DNA from: an uncultured Pelagibacteraceae bacterium
GTDB taxonomy: Bacteria; Pseudomonadota; Alphaproteobacteria; Pelagibacterales; Pelagibacteraceae
Reading direction: 5' to 3'
Assembly (NCBI GenBank): GCA_902532565.1
Contig: CACAIR010000001.1
Span: 62,001 to 126,000, forward strand
DNA length: 64,000 nucleotides
Every line of letters begins with the position of its first letter. The first letter of the stretch is position 1. Positions 25,240 to 34,146 of this stretch are shown piece after piece. A model generated the notes under the pieces. That model searched no databases, was not told the origin of the DNA, and saw only the letters and a list, made by a program, of their open reading frames with translations. Both the position numbers and the translations under genes were made by a program.

Positions 25240-26217
25240 ATGAACTTACAACAAATAGATTTTTCAAAAACACTCACTGACGAACAAGTCTACGAATGTA
25301 TTATGACCAATTACTCTTCTTTAACTAAAGAATGGATATCTCATCAATGGAATTGGATCAATAATGTGTATTTAGCTTTTAAAGATCATTATAAATATAT
25401 GATTGTAATTTCTTTAGTCGAAAAAACTCTTCAATTTTATGATCAAATGAATATTCAATATACTTACGATGAATTTTATTCCAAATCATATATCCAAATT
25501 GAAAAGTTTAGTATTACAGAAATTTGTGAAAAATTAAATTTACCTAAAGAAACTGTAAGAAGAAAAGTTTTAGAGCTTGAAAAAGAAGGAGTAATTATCA
25601 GAAACAATAAAAAAATTATCATTAATCGAAAAGCGTTTGATTATGTAAAACCCGAAGCCCAAATCAAAATTTCATCAAAATATATTTACTTAGTTTCAAA
25701 GAGTCTTAATAAAGATAAAATTTACACAAAAAAGCTGGAACAGAAGATTATAGAAAAGATAATTAAACAAAATTTTACTTTATGTTGGAGGTGGTTTTAC
25801 CAAATGCAAATACCACTTGTAATTGGATATGACAAATTTATGAAAGATTTAACTACATTTCATATTTGGGGAACAGTTTGTATGAATCAAGTATTAAATG
25901 TATCAAAACATTTTGATCGTAATGAAAATAAAAATCCTTTAGACCATTTTACCACAAGTGGGATGCTAATTAGTAATGTAGGTACAAATATTGGAATAAG
26001 CGCAATGTCTATTTCGGAAATGACAGAAATTCCTAGAGCAACAATAATTAGAAAATGTAAATATTTAGTAAAAGAAGATCTAATCAAAATTAATCAAAAA
26101 AAACAATATGTACTATCATCTGTGAATTTTAGAAAGATTTTGCCTTATCAAACGAAAGCTTTTACGTTTAAATCAACTTTCATTCGAAAAGTTTTAAATC
26201 TGCTTGTAATTTCTTAA
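25240..26217 (+). CDS. Double winged-helix DNA-binding protein (transcriptional regulator)
   Basis: A 325-residue soluble protein with two helix-turn-helix segments. The first is FSITEICEKLNLPKETVRRKVLELEKEGVI, near residues 89-118. The second, ISEMTEIPRATIIRKCKYLVKEDLI, is near 258-282. Both have the shape of MarR/Crp-like winged helices. The middle, about 100 residues containing CWRWFYQMQIP, is not recognised and could be a sensor or dimerisation region. It starts divergently from the two mini-proteins and is followed after 4 bp by a BASS-family carrier, a plausible target. Confidence 0.68.
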   Translation: MNLQQIDFSKTLTDEQVYECIMTNYSSLTKEWISHQWNWINNVYLAFKDHYKYMIVISLVEKTLQFYDQMNIQYTYDEFYSKSYIQIEKFSITEICEKLNLPKETVRRKVLELEKEGVIIRNNKKIIINRKAFDYVKPEAQIKISSKYIYLVSKSLNKDKIYTKKLEQKIIEKIIKQNFTLCWRWFYQMQIPLVIGYDKFMKDLTTFHIWGTVCMNQVLNVSKHFDRNENKNPLDHFTTSGMLISNVGTNIGISAMSISEMTEIPRATIIRKCKYLVKEDLIKINQKKQYVLSSVNFRKILPYQTKAFTFKSTFIRKVLNLLVIS

Positions 26218-26221
26218 ATCT

Positions 26222-27073
26222 ATGGAAATAGTAACAAAAATTGCACCAATTATACTAGCATTAATAATGTTAGGTTTGGGATTGGGTCTTAGAATAGATG
26301 ATTTTGCAAAAATATTTAAAGCTCCAAAAGATTTTTTTATTGGTTTTTTTTCACAGTTGATAATTCTTCCAGTTGTTGCTTATTTAATAATAATTATTTT
26401 AAAAATATCTCCTGAAATTGCAATTGGAGTAATGATTATTGCTGCAGCACCAGGAGGAGTTACATCAAATATATTAACTAAGTTTGCAAATGGAGATGTT
26501 GCTTTGTCAATTACTTTAACTGCCATAATTAGTTTAATTAGTATTTTTACAGTTCCTTTTATAATTTTTAAATCCGCTGATTTATTTGAAATTAAAAATA
26601 TTTCACCAAATATTTCAATGACTGGCATTGCACTAAAAATGTTTTTTGTTGTAACAGTGCCAGTTATTCTAGGAATGATTATCAGAAAATTTGCAGAAAA
26701 TTTTGTAGCTTCAAAAATAGCAATTTTCGATAAAATTAATATCATATTTTTTATCATTTTTTTTATAGCTGCGTTTTACGAAGAAAGAGAAAATTTTATT
26801 AAATTCTTGAAACAAGCTGGCTTCATTACTTTAATTTTAAATTTATCAATGATGATCATAGCTTATTATTTAGCAAAAGCTTTTGCCTCAGGAATTAAAC
26901 AAATGAAATGTATTGCTTTAGAGTGTGGTCTTCAGAATGGTACTCTAGCAATATTTGTTTCGACTCAAATATTTGGTGGGGATATACTATTTCTAACTCC
27001 GACAGCAGCATATGCGCTGATAATGTATGCAACTGGTCTTATATTTGTTTTTCTTCTTAAAAATAAAACTTAA
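26222..27073 (+). CDS. Bile acid:sodium symporter (BASS) family transporter
   Basis: A 283-residue protein of about nine to ten helices. The N-terminal LGLGLRIDDFAKIFKAPK and the unwound-helix block IIAAAPGGVTSNILTKFANGDVALSITLTA (near residues 75-105) are characteristic of BASS symporters. The second crossover ECGLQNGTLAIFV lies near 238. Members import organic anions with sodium: bile acids in animals, pyruvate or pantoate in plants and bacteria. The substrate here is open. It follows the winged-helix gene by 4 bp. Confidence 0.88.
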   Translation: MEIVTKIAPIILALIMLGLGLGLRIDDFAKIFKAPKDFFIGFFSQLIILPVVAYLIIIILKISPEIAIGVMIIAAAPGGVTSNILTKFANGDVALSITLTAIISLISIFTVPFIIFKSADLFEIKNISPNISMTGIALKMFFVVTVPVILGMIIRKFAENFVASKIAIFDKINIIFFIIFFIAAFYEERENFIKFLKQAGFITLILNLSMMIIAYYLAKAFASGIKQMKCIALECGLQNGTLAIFVSTQIFGGDILFLTPTAAYALIMYATGLIFVFLLKNKT

Positions 27074-27129
27074 GTTTTCTTGAAATTAGTCAGTTTTAAA
27101 GGCTTTATTTGATATAATTATATATCAAA

Positions 27130-28107
27130 ATGACAAAAATACTTATCACTGGATCATCAGGGTATATTGGAAATGCTTTATGGGTGTATCTAAAAAAAAA
27201 TTATATTATTAGAGGACTTGATAAATATAATTCCAGATATTTAAAATCAGAAAAAATTGATCTTCTAAATTTAAAAAAATTAGATCATTATATTAAATCA
27301 TATCAGCCTGATATAGTAATTCATTTAGCGGCACAATCTTTAGTAGATGAGACCATAAATAAAAAAAAATATTATCTAAATAATGTAGTAGCTACAAAAA
27401 ACCTCATATTTTGTTTAAAAAAAAATAAGATCTTTAATTTAATATTTTCTAGTACCGCAGCAGTTTATAAATATAAAAATACTCCTATAAAAGAAAACGA
27501 CAACTTAAAGCCAGTAAGTGCTTATGCCAAAACAAAATATGAATGTGAAAAATTAATAAAAAAATCTAACCTTAATTATATTATTTTAAGATTTTTCAAC
27601 GTTTGCTCGAGTTTTAAAATAAAAAATAAAATAGCTGGAGAATTACATAAACCAGAAACTCATATAATTCCAACAGTAGTTTATAAGAGTATTTTAAATA
27701 AAAAAATATATATTTATGGAAATACTTACAAAACTAAGGATGGTTCATGTGTTAGAGATTATATACATATTCAAGATATTTGTTCAGCTATTAAAAAATG
27801 TTTAAAAAAAATGAAAAATTCAAATAAAATCAGGGAAATAATAAACATTGGCAGTCAATCTAAAATTACAAATCTAGAAATTTTGCATTTGGTAAAAAAA
27901 ATTACCAAGTCCTCATTAAATTATGAGATTGTTAAAAATCGAAAGGGAGATATTGCCTATCTTATTTGTTCCATTTCTAAGGCAAAAAAGATATTAAATT
28001 GGAAACCATCGAATTCAAAAATTAAAAAGATAATTAAAGATGAAATTATGTGGGTAAAATACTTAATTAAAAATAACATAAAAAGAACTTTCAAAAATTA
28101 CTTATGA
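27130..28107 (+). CDS. NAD-dependent sugar epimerase (UDP-glucose 4-epimerase-like)
   Basis: A 325-residue extended SDR with GSSGYIGNALWVYL at the N-terminus, PDIVIHLAAQSLV near residue 60 and SSTAAVY near 112. YAKTKYECEKLI supplies the catalytic Tyr-x3-Lys near 136, and SCVRDYIHIQDIC near 215 is the GalE-type C-terminal motif. The strong Lys/Asn/Ile bias is shared with the following gene. The reaction is probably hexose 4-epimerisation for envelope sugars, with the exact substrate not decided. Overlaps the next gene as ATGA. Confidence 0.83.
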   Translation: MTKILITGSSGYIGNALWVYLKKNYIIRGLDKYNSRYLKSEKIDLLNLKKLDHYIKSYQPDIVIHLAAQSLVDETINKKKYYLNNVVATKNLIFCLKKNKIFNLIFSSTAAVYKYKNTPIKENDNLKPVSAYAKTKYECEKLIKKSNLNYIILRFFNVCSSFKIKNKIAGELHKPETHIIPTVVYKSILNKKIYIYGNTYKTKDGSCVRDYIHIQDICSAIKKCLKKMKNSNKIREIINIGSQSKITNLEILHLVKKITKSSLNYEIVKNRKGDIAYLICSISKAKKILNWKPSNSKIKKIIKDEIMWVKYLIKNNIKRTFKNYL

Positions 28108-29105
28108 GAATTCTGATAACTGGATCAGCTGGTTTTATTGGATTTCATGTAGCTGAAAAACTTTTAAAAAAAGGAACGAAAGTTTACGGAATTGACTCAA
28201 TCAATAACTACTATGATGTCAGTTTAAAAAAATCTAGATTAAGTATTTTAAAAAAATACAAAAATTTTACGTTTGTAAAGATTAAACTCGAAAATGAAAA
28301 AAAATTATTAAAATATGCAATAAAATTCAAACCACAAATCATAATTCATTTAGCTGCTCAAGCAGGTGTTAGAAATAGTATTAAAAACCCTGATGTATAT
28401 TTTAATTCAAATATATTGGGAACTTTTAATATCTTAAAAATTGCAAACAAAATTAAGACAAAGCATCTTTTAATTGGTTCAAGTTCATCAGTTTATGGTG
28501 CAAACAAAAAATTTCCTTTTCAAGAAATTGACAAAACAGATCACCAAGTAAGTTTTTATGCTGCTACAAAAAAATCTACTGAAAGTTTGGCCCACTCTTT
28601 TTCTAGTCTATGGAAATTGCCAATAACGATGTTGAGGTTTTTTACAGTATATGGACCTTACGGTAGACCTGATATGGCTTATTTTATTTTTACAAAAAAA
28701 ATTTTAGCCGGAAAAACTATTAAAGTCTTTAATAAAGGAAAAATGTATAGAGATTATACATATATTGACGATATTGTAGATGGAATATTAAAATTACTAA
28801 ACAAAGTTCCATCATTAAATTCAAAAAAGAAATATAAAAATGATAGCTTATCTCCTGTAGCTCCATTTAGAATTTTGAATATAGGGAATACAAAAAAAAT
28901 TTTTTTACTAAATTTTATAAATACCCTTAAAAATGAGCTTAAAAAAAATTTAAAAACAAAATATTTACCTATGCAAAAAGGTGATGTTCACTCAACTTTA
29001 TCTGATAGTTCGTTATTAAAAAAAATAACAGGATATAATCCTAAAACTAACTATAAAGTTGGTATTAAAAAATTCTTAAAATGGTACCTAAGTTATTATA
29101 AATAA
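28104..29105 (+). CDS. NAD-dependent epimerase, UDP-glucuronate 4-epimerase-like
   Basis: A 333-residue extended SDR. It has GSAGFIGFHVAEKLL, then DSINNYYDVSLKKSRL near residues 37-52, a strong marker of the UDP-glucuronate/galacturonate epimerase group (CapI/WcaG). It also has HLAAQAGVRNSIKNP, SSSSVYG, the catalytic YAATKKSTE and FFTVYGPYGRPDMAYFIF. It would make UDP-galacturonate for capsule or LPS. It is translationally coupled to the preceding epimerase (4-bp overlap). Confidence 0.87.
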   Translation: MRILITGSAGFIGFHVAEKLLKKGTKVYGIDSINNYYDVSLKKSRLSILKKYKNFTFVKIKLENEKKLLKYAIKFKPQIIIHLAAQAGVRNSIKNPDVYFNSNILGTFNILKIANKIKTKHLLIGSSSSVYGANKKFPFQEIDKTDHQVSFYAATKKSTESLAHSFSSLWKLPITMLRFFTVYGPYGRPDMAYFIFTKKILAGKTIKVFNKGKMYRDYTYIDDIVDGILKLLNKVPSLNSKKKYKNDSLSPVAPFRILNIGNTKKIFLLNFINTLKNELKKNLKTKYLPMQKGDVHSTLSDSSLLKKITGYNPKTNYKVGIKKFLKWYLSYYK

Positions 29106-29118
29106 ATTAAATTTGAAT

Positions 29119-30465
29119 TTAAATGTTTAATTTATCTTTAATATTATAAAACAATACAGCCATTCTAAAATATAAAATTCTTAATTTCGGAAAGATAAAC
29201 TTTTTAGGTAATCCTTTATAAATTTTTGAAATATTTAAATCTTTACTATTTGAAGAAAAAACAAGTTTAGACAATTGTTTTCCAGTCCAAGGAGCTGAAC
29301 TTACTCCCACACCATGATATCCAAAACCATAATATATTTCCTCATTTTCAATTTTTCCAATTGAGGGAGTTAATTTTTGCGACATAGCGATAAATCCTCG
29401 CCAACTATAGTCTATTGAGATTTTAGACCAATCTGGAAAAATATTTTTAAAAAATTTTTCCATTATTTTTGATCTATTGAGATTTGATTGGTCGCTTCCA
29501 ATAAAATCACCTCTTGTACCAAATAAAATACGATTATCGGGCAACTTCCTGTAATAATATAAAAGATTTTTTGTATTCATTATCGGTGAATAAGTTTTAA
29601 AATTATGTAAATCAATTTCATTTTTTGATAACTTTCTAGTTACTATAATATTTGATATTACTGGTAATATTCTTGAATTCATTTGGGGCACTAAACCTTC
29701 TTGATAAAATCCGTTTGTTGCAATAACGATTTTTTTTGTATTAACAGATCCTTCACTAGTTCTTAAAGTATAAGAGTTGTTATTTTTTTGAATTTTACTA
29801 ACTAAAGAGTGATCATATATTTTTAATTTTTTAGATAAAGCATACCTTGCGATTCCATTAACAAATTTTAAGGGATTTATTGCAAAACCAGGTTTGTATG
29901 CAAGGGCTCCATATTGCTCAGTCCCAGTGTGACCAATTTTATCAAACTCTTCTTTAGAATAAATTTCAGTTTCAATACCAAATTCATTTTTATATATTTC
30001 AGCTTGCTCCCTAACTTGTTTAAATTTTTTTGGGTGGTGAGCCAAAATAAAATTGCACTCTCCAGAGACGTCACAATCAATATTATAATTTTGAATTATA
30101 CTCTTTGTATAATTTGATCCCTCAACAGAATTTCTAAAAAATTTTTTTGTCTCATCTTTTCCATAAATTTTCTGTAGATTTTTAAAATTTGTTTTTGTTG
30201 GTGGAAATGCGCAAAAACCTCCATTACGTGATGAAGCGCCCCATCCTACTTTTCCTGCTTCAAGTAAAATTACATCTAAATTATAATTTTCAATTAAATT
30301 TATAGCACATAATAAACCTGTATAGCCTCCACCAATAATTGCTACGTCAGAATTAATATCTTTATTTAATTTATTTAAACTAAAACTTTCATTTGTTGTA
30401 TCTTCCCAATAACTATTTACTGGTTTTTCAAATTTATAAATGTCTGAGTGATAGATATTTTTCAT
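29119..30465 (-). CDS. FAD-dependent amine/amino-acid oxidoreductase (DAO family, PuuB/TauY-like)
   Basis: A 448-residue flavoprotein. DVAIIGGGYTGLLCAINLIE near residue 40 is the FAD-binding motif, followed by LLEAGKVGWGASSRNGGF, typical of gamma-glutamylputrescine oxidase (PuuB) and related amine oxidoreductases. LFGTRGDF and GYHGVGVSSAPWTGKQL near the C-terminus complete the family pattern. The substrate is a primary or secondary amine. It lies in the same unit as alanine dehydrogenase and a class III aminotransferase, beside a taurine-type transporter. A taurine-dehydrogenase-like role is possible but unproven. Confidence 0.85.
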   Translation of the reverse strand: MKNIYHSDIYKFEKPVNSYWEDTTNESFSLNKLNKDINSDVAIIGGGYTGLLCAINLIENYNLDVILLEAGKVGWGASSRNGGFCAFPPTKTNFKNLQKIYGKDETKKFFRNSVEGSNYTKSIIQNYNIDCDVSGECNFILAHHPKKFKQVREQAEIYKNEFGIETEIYSKEEFDKIGHTGTEQYGALAYKPGFAINPLKFVNGIARYALSKKLKIYDHSLVSKIQKNNNSYTLRTSEGSVNTKKIVIATNGFYQEGLVPQMNSRILPVISNIIVTRKLSKNEIDLHNFKTYSPIMNTKNLLYYYRKLPDNRILFGTRGDFIGSDQSNLNRSKIMEKFFKNIFPDWSKISIDYSWRGFIAMSQKLTPSIGKIENEEIYYGFGYHGVGVSSAPWTGKQLSKLVFSSNSKDLNISKIYKGLPKKFIFPKLRILYFRMAVLFYNIKDKLNI

Positions 30466-30467
30466 TT

Positions 30468-31583
30468 TTAATTAAAAATAGATAAAGGCTCTACAAACTC
30501 ATATCCAAAAGCATCGGCTACAGCTTTATAAGTCACATGTCCTTTATGAACATTTAATCCCGCTAAAAAATTTTTATCTTCACTTAAAGTTTTTTGATAT
30601 CCATTATTTGCTAATTTTACCAAATATGGCAGAGTTGCTTGATTTAATGCAAAAGTAGAAGTTCTTGGAACTCCACCAGGCATGTTTGCAACACAATAAT
30701 GTACAACATCATCAACTATATATGTTGGATCTCCATGAGTTGTTGGTTTACTTGTTTCAACACATCCTCCTTGGTCAATAGCAACATCGACTATTACTGA
30801 TCCTCTCTTCATAATTTTTAACATATCTTTAGTAACTAATTTTGGAGCTTCTGCGCCAGGAATTAAAACTCCACCTACTATTAGATCTGCTTCGGCAACT
30901 AATTTATTTAAATCTATTTTGTCACTTTGTTCTGGAATAATTTTATCTCCAAACATTTGTTCTAATTGTTTTAATCTTGCCTCTGATTTGTCCACAACAT
31001 GAACTTTGGCTTTCATACCAGTAGCAATTATTGCAGCATTCTCACCTACTACTCCTCCTCCAAGAATTAATACGTTTGCTGGCTCACCACCTGGTGCTCC
31101 ACCTAGCAATACTCCTCTGCCTTTTTGATTTTTTTCTAAACAATGTGCTCCAGCTTGAACAGACATACGACCTGCAACAGCACTCATTGGTGCAAGTAAA
31201 GGAAGTCTACCATTATCATCAGTTACTGTTTCATAAGCAATATTAATACTTTTTGTTTTAATTAATCCCTCAGTTAATTCTTTTGCAGCGGCTAGGTGAA
31301 GATAAGTATAAATAATTTGATTTTCTCTAATCATATCAACCTCAACTTTTTGAGGCTCTTTTACTTTAACAATTATTTCTGCATCATTATAAATATCAGA
31401 GGCTTTATTAATAATTTTTCCCCCAGCATGTATATATTGATCATTTTCAAAACCTGCTTCGAAACCACCGTTGTTTTCGACTAAAACTTCATGACCCTCT
31501 GAAACAAGAGTTTTCACACTTTCAGGTGTTAAACCTATTCTGTTTTCTTGAGGTTTAATTTCTTTAGGTACGCCAATTTTCAT
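30468..31583 (-). CDS. ald: Alanine dehydrogenase
   Basis: A 371-residue enzyme matching Ald over its whole length: the N-terminal MKIGVPKEIKPQENRIGLTP, the pyruvate-site QIIYTYLHLAAAKELT, the NAD-binding NVLILGGGVVGENAAI near 170, and VIVDVAIDQGGC near 263. It interconverts L-alanine with pyruvate, ammonium and NADH. Placed between the class III aminotransferase and the flavin oxidase, it would regenerate the pyruvate that accepts an amino group from taurine or a similar amine and release ammonium. Confidence 0.95.
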   Translation of the reverse strand: MKIGVPKEIKPQENRIGLTPESVKTLVSEGHEVLVENNGGFEAGFENDQYIHAGGKIINKASDIYNDAEIIVKVKEPQKVEVDMIRENQIIYTYLHLAAAKELTEGLIKTKSINIAYETVTDDNGRLPLLAPMSAVAGRMSVQAGAHCLEKNQKGRGVLLGGAPGGEPANVLILGGGVVGENAAIIATGMKAKVHVVDKSEARLKQLEQMFGDKIIPEQSDKIDLNKLVAEADLIVGGVLIPGAEAPKLVTKDMLKIMKRGSVIVDVAIDQGGCVETSKPTTHGDPTYIVDDVVHYCVANMPGGVPRTSTFALNQATLPYLVKLANNGYQKTLSEDKNFLAGLNVHKGHVTYKAVADAFGYEFVEPLSIFN

Positions 31584-31592
31584 TAACGAAAC

Positions 31593-32939
31593 TTAATTCT
31601 TTTTACTCTTTGCGTAATTAGTTATTCCAGTTCTTAATTTTTCAATGATTTCATCGATGTGTTTTTTTTCACAAATAAACATTGGTGCTATAATTAAACA
31701 ATCACCAGTAGCTTTGAAATTTACTCCAGCATCATAACAATGTTTGAAAGTAGCTAAACCTGCTTTACCTGGTCTTCCATCGGTTTTAATATCTATACCA
31801 CCCATCATTCCATAACCTCTTATATTATCAACAACATCAATATCTTTAAGAGAAAATAGACCCTCTTGAAAATAAGGAGCAAGCTCTTTCGCTCTGTTAA
31901 AAATATCCTCTTTTTCAAATATATCTTGAACTGCTAACGCTGCTGCTACTGAGACTGGAATACCAGAATAAGTATATCCATGAAATAATTCTATGGCACC
32001 TTTTGGCGAATTATCCATCAAAGCATCATAAATTTCTTCCTTACAAGCAACTACTCCAAATGGAACTATTCCATTAGTTGTTGCTTTTGCCATTGTCATT
32101 ATATCAGGTGTTACACCAAACTCTTGAGCTCCAAAAGCTGAACCAGTTCTTCCCCAACCAGTAATAACTTCATCAAAAATTAAAAGTATTTTATGTTTGT
32201 CACAAAGTTCTCTTAGTCTTTGTAAATATCCAACTGGTGGCACTAAAGTCCCTGTAGAACCAGCAATAGGTTCTACTATACAAGCTGCAATATTTTCAGA
32301 TCCAAAATTAGTACAAATTCTCTCTAAGTCATTTGCAATCTCAGCTCCAGTCTCTGGTTGACCTGAAATATATTTATGTTCATCTAGATGCGTATGTCTC
32401 ATATGAACAACACCTGGCATTAATACACTTGCATACGCTTTGACGTTATTTATCATACCACCTACTGATGTTGCTCCAATATTCATTCCATGATAAGCGC
32501 GCTCTCTTCCAACAAATCTAAATCTTTGTCCTTCACCTCTTGCTTTATGATAAGCAATACTAATTTTAATTGCTGTCTCTACTGCAGTAGATCCACATAT
32601 TGTATAAAAAATTTTATTTAAGTTTCCTGGTGTATGTTTTGAAATTCTTGTTGCTAATTCGAATGATCCACCAAATCCTTGTTGAAACGGCTGACAGTAA
32701 TCTAAAGTATTTAATTGATTTGTTATTGACTCAATAATTTCTTTTCTACCGTGTCCTAAAGGATTACAAAATAATCCAGAACTGGCATCAATTTGAGTTT
32801 TGCCCTGATGATTTTTTAAATAGACTCCTTTTGCCTCAACTATTAATTTTGGATTTTCTTTGAAATCCCTGTTAGATGTAAATGGCATCCAATGTTCATT
32901 TAGTGAATTAGGTACTGATGTTCTTTTTTCCGAGCTCAT
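31593..32939 (-). CDS. Class III (omega-amino acid:pyruvate) aminotransferase, possibly taurine:pyruvate
   Basis: A 448-residue PLP enzyme. LNEHWMPFTSNRDFKENP near the start is characteristic of the beta-alanine/taurine:pyruvate aminotransferase branch. LLIFDEVITGWGRTGSAFG near residue 235 includes the PLP-binding Asp, and the lysine in TMAKATTNG near 265 forms the Schiff base. The partner Ald gene 10 bp downstream and the divergent TauABC-type operon point to taurine as amino donor, giving sulfoacetaldehyde and alanine. Beta-alanine and putrescine are alternatives. Confidence 0.85.
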   Translation of the reverse strand: MSSEKRTSVPNSLNEHWMPFTSNRDFKENPKLIVEAKGVYLKNHQGKTQIDASSGLFCNPLGHGRKEIIESITNQLNTLDYCQPFQQGFGGSFELATRISKHTPGNLNKIFYTICGSTAVETAIKISIAYHKARGEGQRFRFVGRERAYHGMNIGATSVGGMINNVKAYASVLMPGVVHMRHTHLDEHKYISGQPETGAEIANDLERICTNFGSENIAACIVEPIAGSTGTLVPPVGYLQRLRELCDKHKILLIFDEVITGWGRTGSAFGAQEFGVTPDIMTMAKATTNGIVPFGVVACKEEIYDALMDNSPKGAIELFHGYTYSGIPVSVAAALAVQDIFEKEDIFNRAKELAPYFQEGLFSLKDIDVVDNIRGYGMMGGIDIKTDGRPGKAGLATFKHCYDAGVNFKATGDCLIIAPMFICEKKHIDEIIEKLRTGITNYAKSKKN

Positions 32940-33007
32940 AATTAAATTTTAAAATGTATAACAGACAAATCCTTAGACTAATTGAGCACATTTAACTACC
33001 AAAATAA

Positions 33008-33037
33008 TGTCACAACTATAAGTTGTACAAATATAAT
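33008..33037 (+). promoter_or_regulatory. Promoter with embedded palindrome upstream of the taurine binding-protein gene
   Basis: ACAACT (33012-33017) and AGTTGT (33021-33026) are perfect inverted repeats around ATA. A perfect TATAAT lies at 33032-33037, and the -35-like TGTCAC (33008-33013) is 18 bases upstream of it. The palindrome therefore fills the spacer between the two promoter elements, a typical repressor position. It lies in the 175-bp gap that separates the aminotransferase operon from tauA. Confidence 0.55.
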
Positions 33038-33114
33038 GATCATTTTTTTGTTTTACATATAGGTAAAATTAATCTTAAAATTGAAACATATAAATAAACA
33101 AGGAAGAGGAATAA

Positions 33115-34056
33115 ATGAAAAAAATAATTAGTTTTATTCTTGGATGTTTTGTAGCTCTGAATCTTTCAGTCTCTGTTGCTAATTCAGCAGCTAATGAAGT
33201 TAGAGTTGCTTACTTCTTAGAATGGCCAAGTCCAAATTTAGAGGACATGATTAAGAAAAATTATGCAAAAGCTTTAGGAGTACCGGTTAAATGGACAAAC
33301 TTCACAAACGGTGGAGCAATGACTGATGCTATGTTAGCAGGAGATATAGATATTTCTTACTCTCAAGGATTAGTACCATTTATCAACGCTGTAAAATCTA
33401 AAGCACCAATTAAACTTGTTGACGTTGCAATGGAATATGGAATGGGAGGAACAACTTGTGTTACATCTAATGCTTCAGGAATTACTAAAGCAAATGGTTC
33501 TGAACTAGAAGGCAAAAAAGTTGCTGTTCCACTTGGAACGATGGCTGAGTATGTTTTTGACGAAAGCATGAAAGTAATTGGAGCAGATAGAAATAAAATG
33601 GATATCATTCAAATGGACCCTGAAGAAGGTGCTGCTGCCCTAGTAAGCGGTGATGTTGTGATGGCATGTTTATTTGGAGGTAACTCAATCAAGGCAGCTC
33701 TTGCTGTTGGTACAAAAGTACTAACTGTTCAAGAAGCTAGAGACGCGGGTATCTTGGGTATAGATATTACTTCAGTAACTACAAAGTTTATGAAAGAAAA
33801 CCCAGGAATGTTAAGAACGTTCGTGGAAGTTACTCATGAAGCAAATGCAAGATATCATGCAGGTAAACACGATGTGAATGCGTTATCTAAAGCTTCTGAA
33901 ATGAAAGTTGCAGACTTGAAAGAAACTTTAGCGGGTATGAAATTTTTAACCCCAGAAGAAACAAAAAAATCAATGGAGAGCGGAAATCTTCATAATTTCC
34001 TTGAAGGTATGGGTACTCCTAGAGGAAATGTTGATACAAGTTTCTTACCTTTATAA
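33115..34056 (+). CDS. tauA: Taurine-type ABC transporter periplasmic binding protein
   Basis: A 313-residue TauA/SsuA-like binding protein with a signal peptide (MKKIISFILGCFVALNLSVS, cleaved near ANSA). The mature part has VAYFLEWPSPN, the ligand-loop TNFTNGGAMTDAMLAGDIDIS, and MEYGMGGTTCVT. The strong ribosome site AAGGAAGAGG precedes the start. Operon order SBP-ATPase-permease and the downstream TauB/TauC homologues support aliphatic sulfonate (taurine) uptake. Related amines cannot be excluded. Confidence 0.85.
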   Translation: MKKIISFILGCFVALNLSVSVANSAANEVRVAYFLEWPSPNLEDMIKKNYAKALGVPVKWTNFTNGGAMTDAMLAGDIDISYSQGLVPFINAVKSKAPIKLVDVAMEYGMGGTTCVTSNASGITKANGSELEGKKVAVPLGTMAEYVFDESMKVIGADRNKMDIIQMDPEEGAAALVSGDVVMACLFGGNSIKAALAVGTKVLTVQEARDAGILGIDITSVTTKFMKENPGMLRTFVEVTHEANARYHAGKHDVNALSKASEMKVADLKETLAGMKFLTPEETKKSMESGNLHNFLEGMGTPRGNVDTSFLPL

Positions 34057-34082
34057 TCTAAATAAAGGAATTTAAAATTAAA

Positions 34083-34120
34083 ATAGGCGCCAATTTAATA
34101 AGTTGGTGCCTATTTTTTTA
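34083..34120 (+). terminator. Intercistronic terminator/attenuator after tauA
   Basis: ATAGGCGCCAA (34083-34093) pairs with TTGGTGCCTAT (34103-34113) over 11 bp, including one G-T pair. It is followed by a T-rich tract. It ends 33 bases before the tauB start and would let the binding protein be made in excess over the ATPase and permease. Confidence 0.8.
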
Positions 34121-34146
34121 TGAAAATTCAAATATAAAGTTGTTTT

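Noticed and set aside
31031..31246. Plus-strand frame of 71 codons inside the alanine dehydrogenase gene
   Set aside because: It is a Leu/His-rich antisense shadow of a clearly coding gene, with no ribosome site or family resemblance. The same applies to similar frames inside tctA, tauB and hisD.
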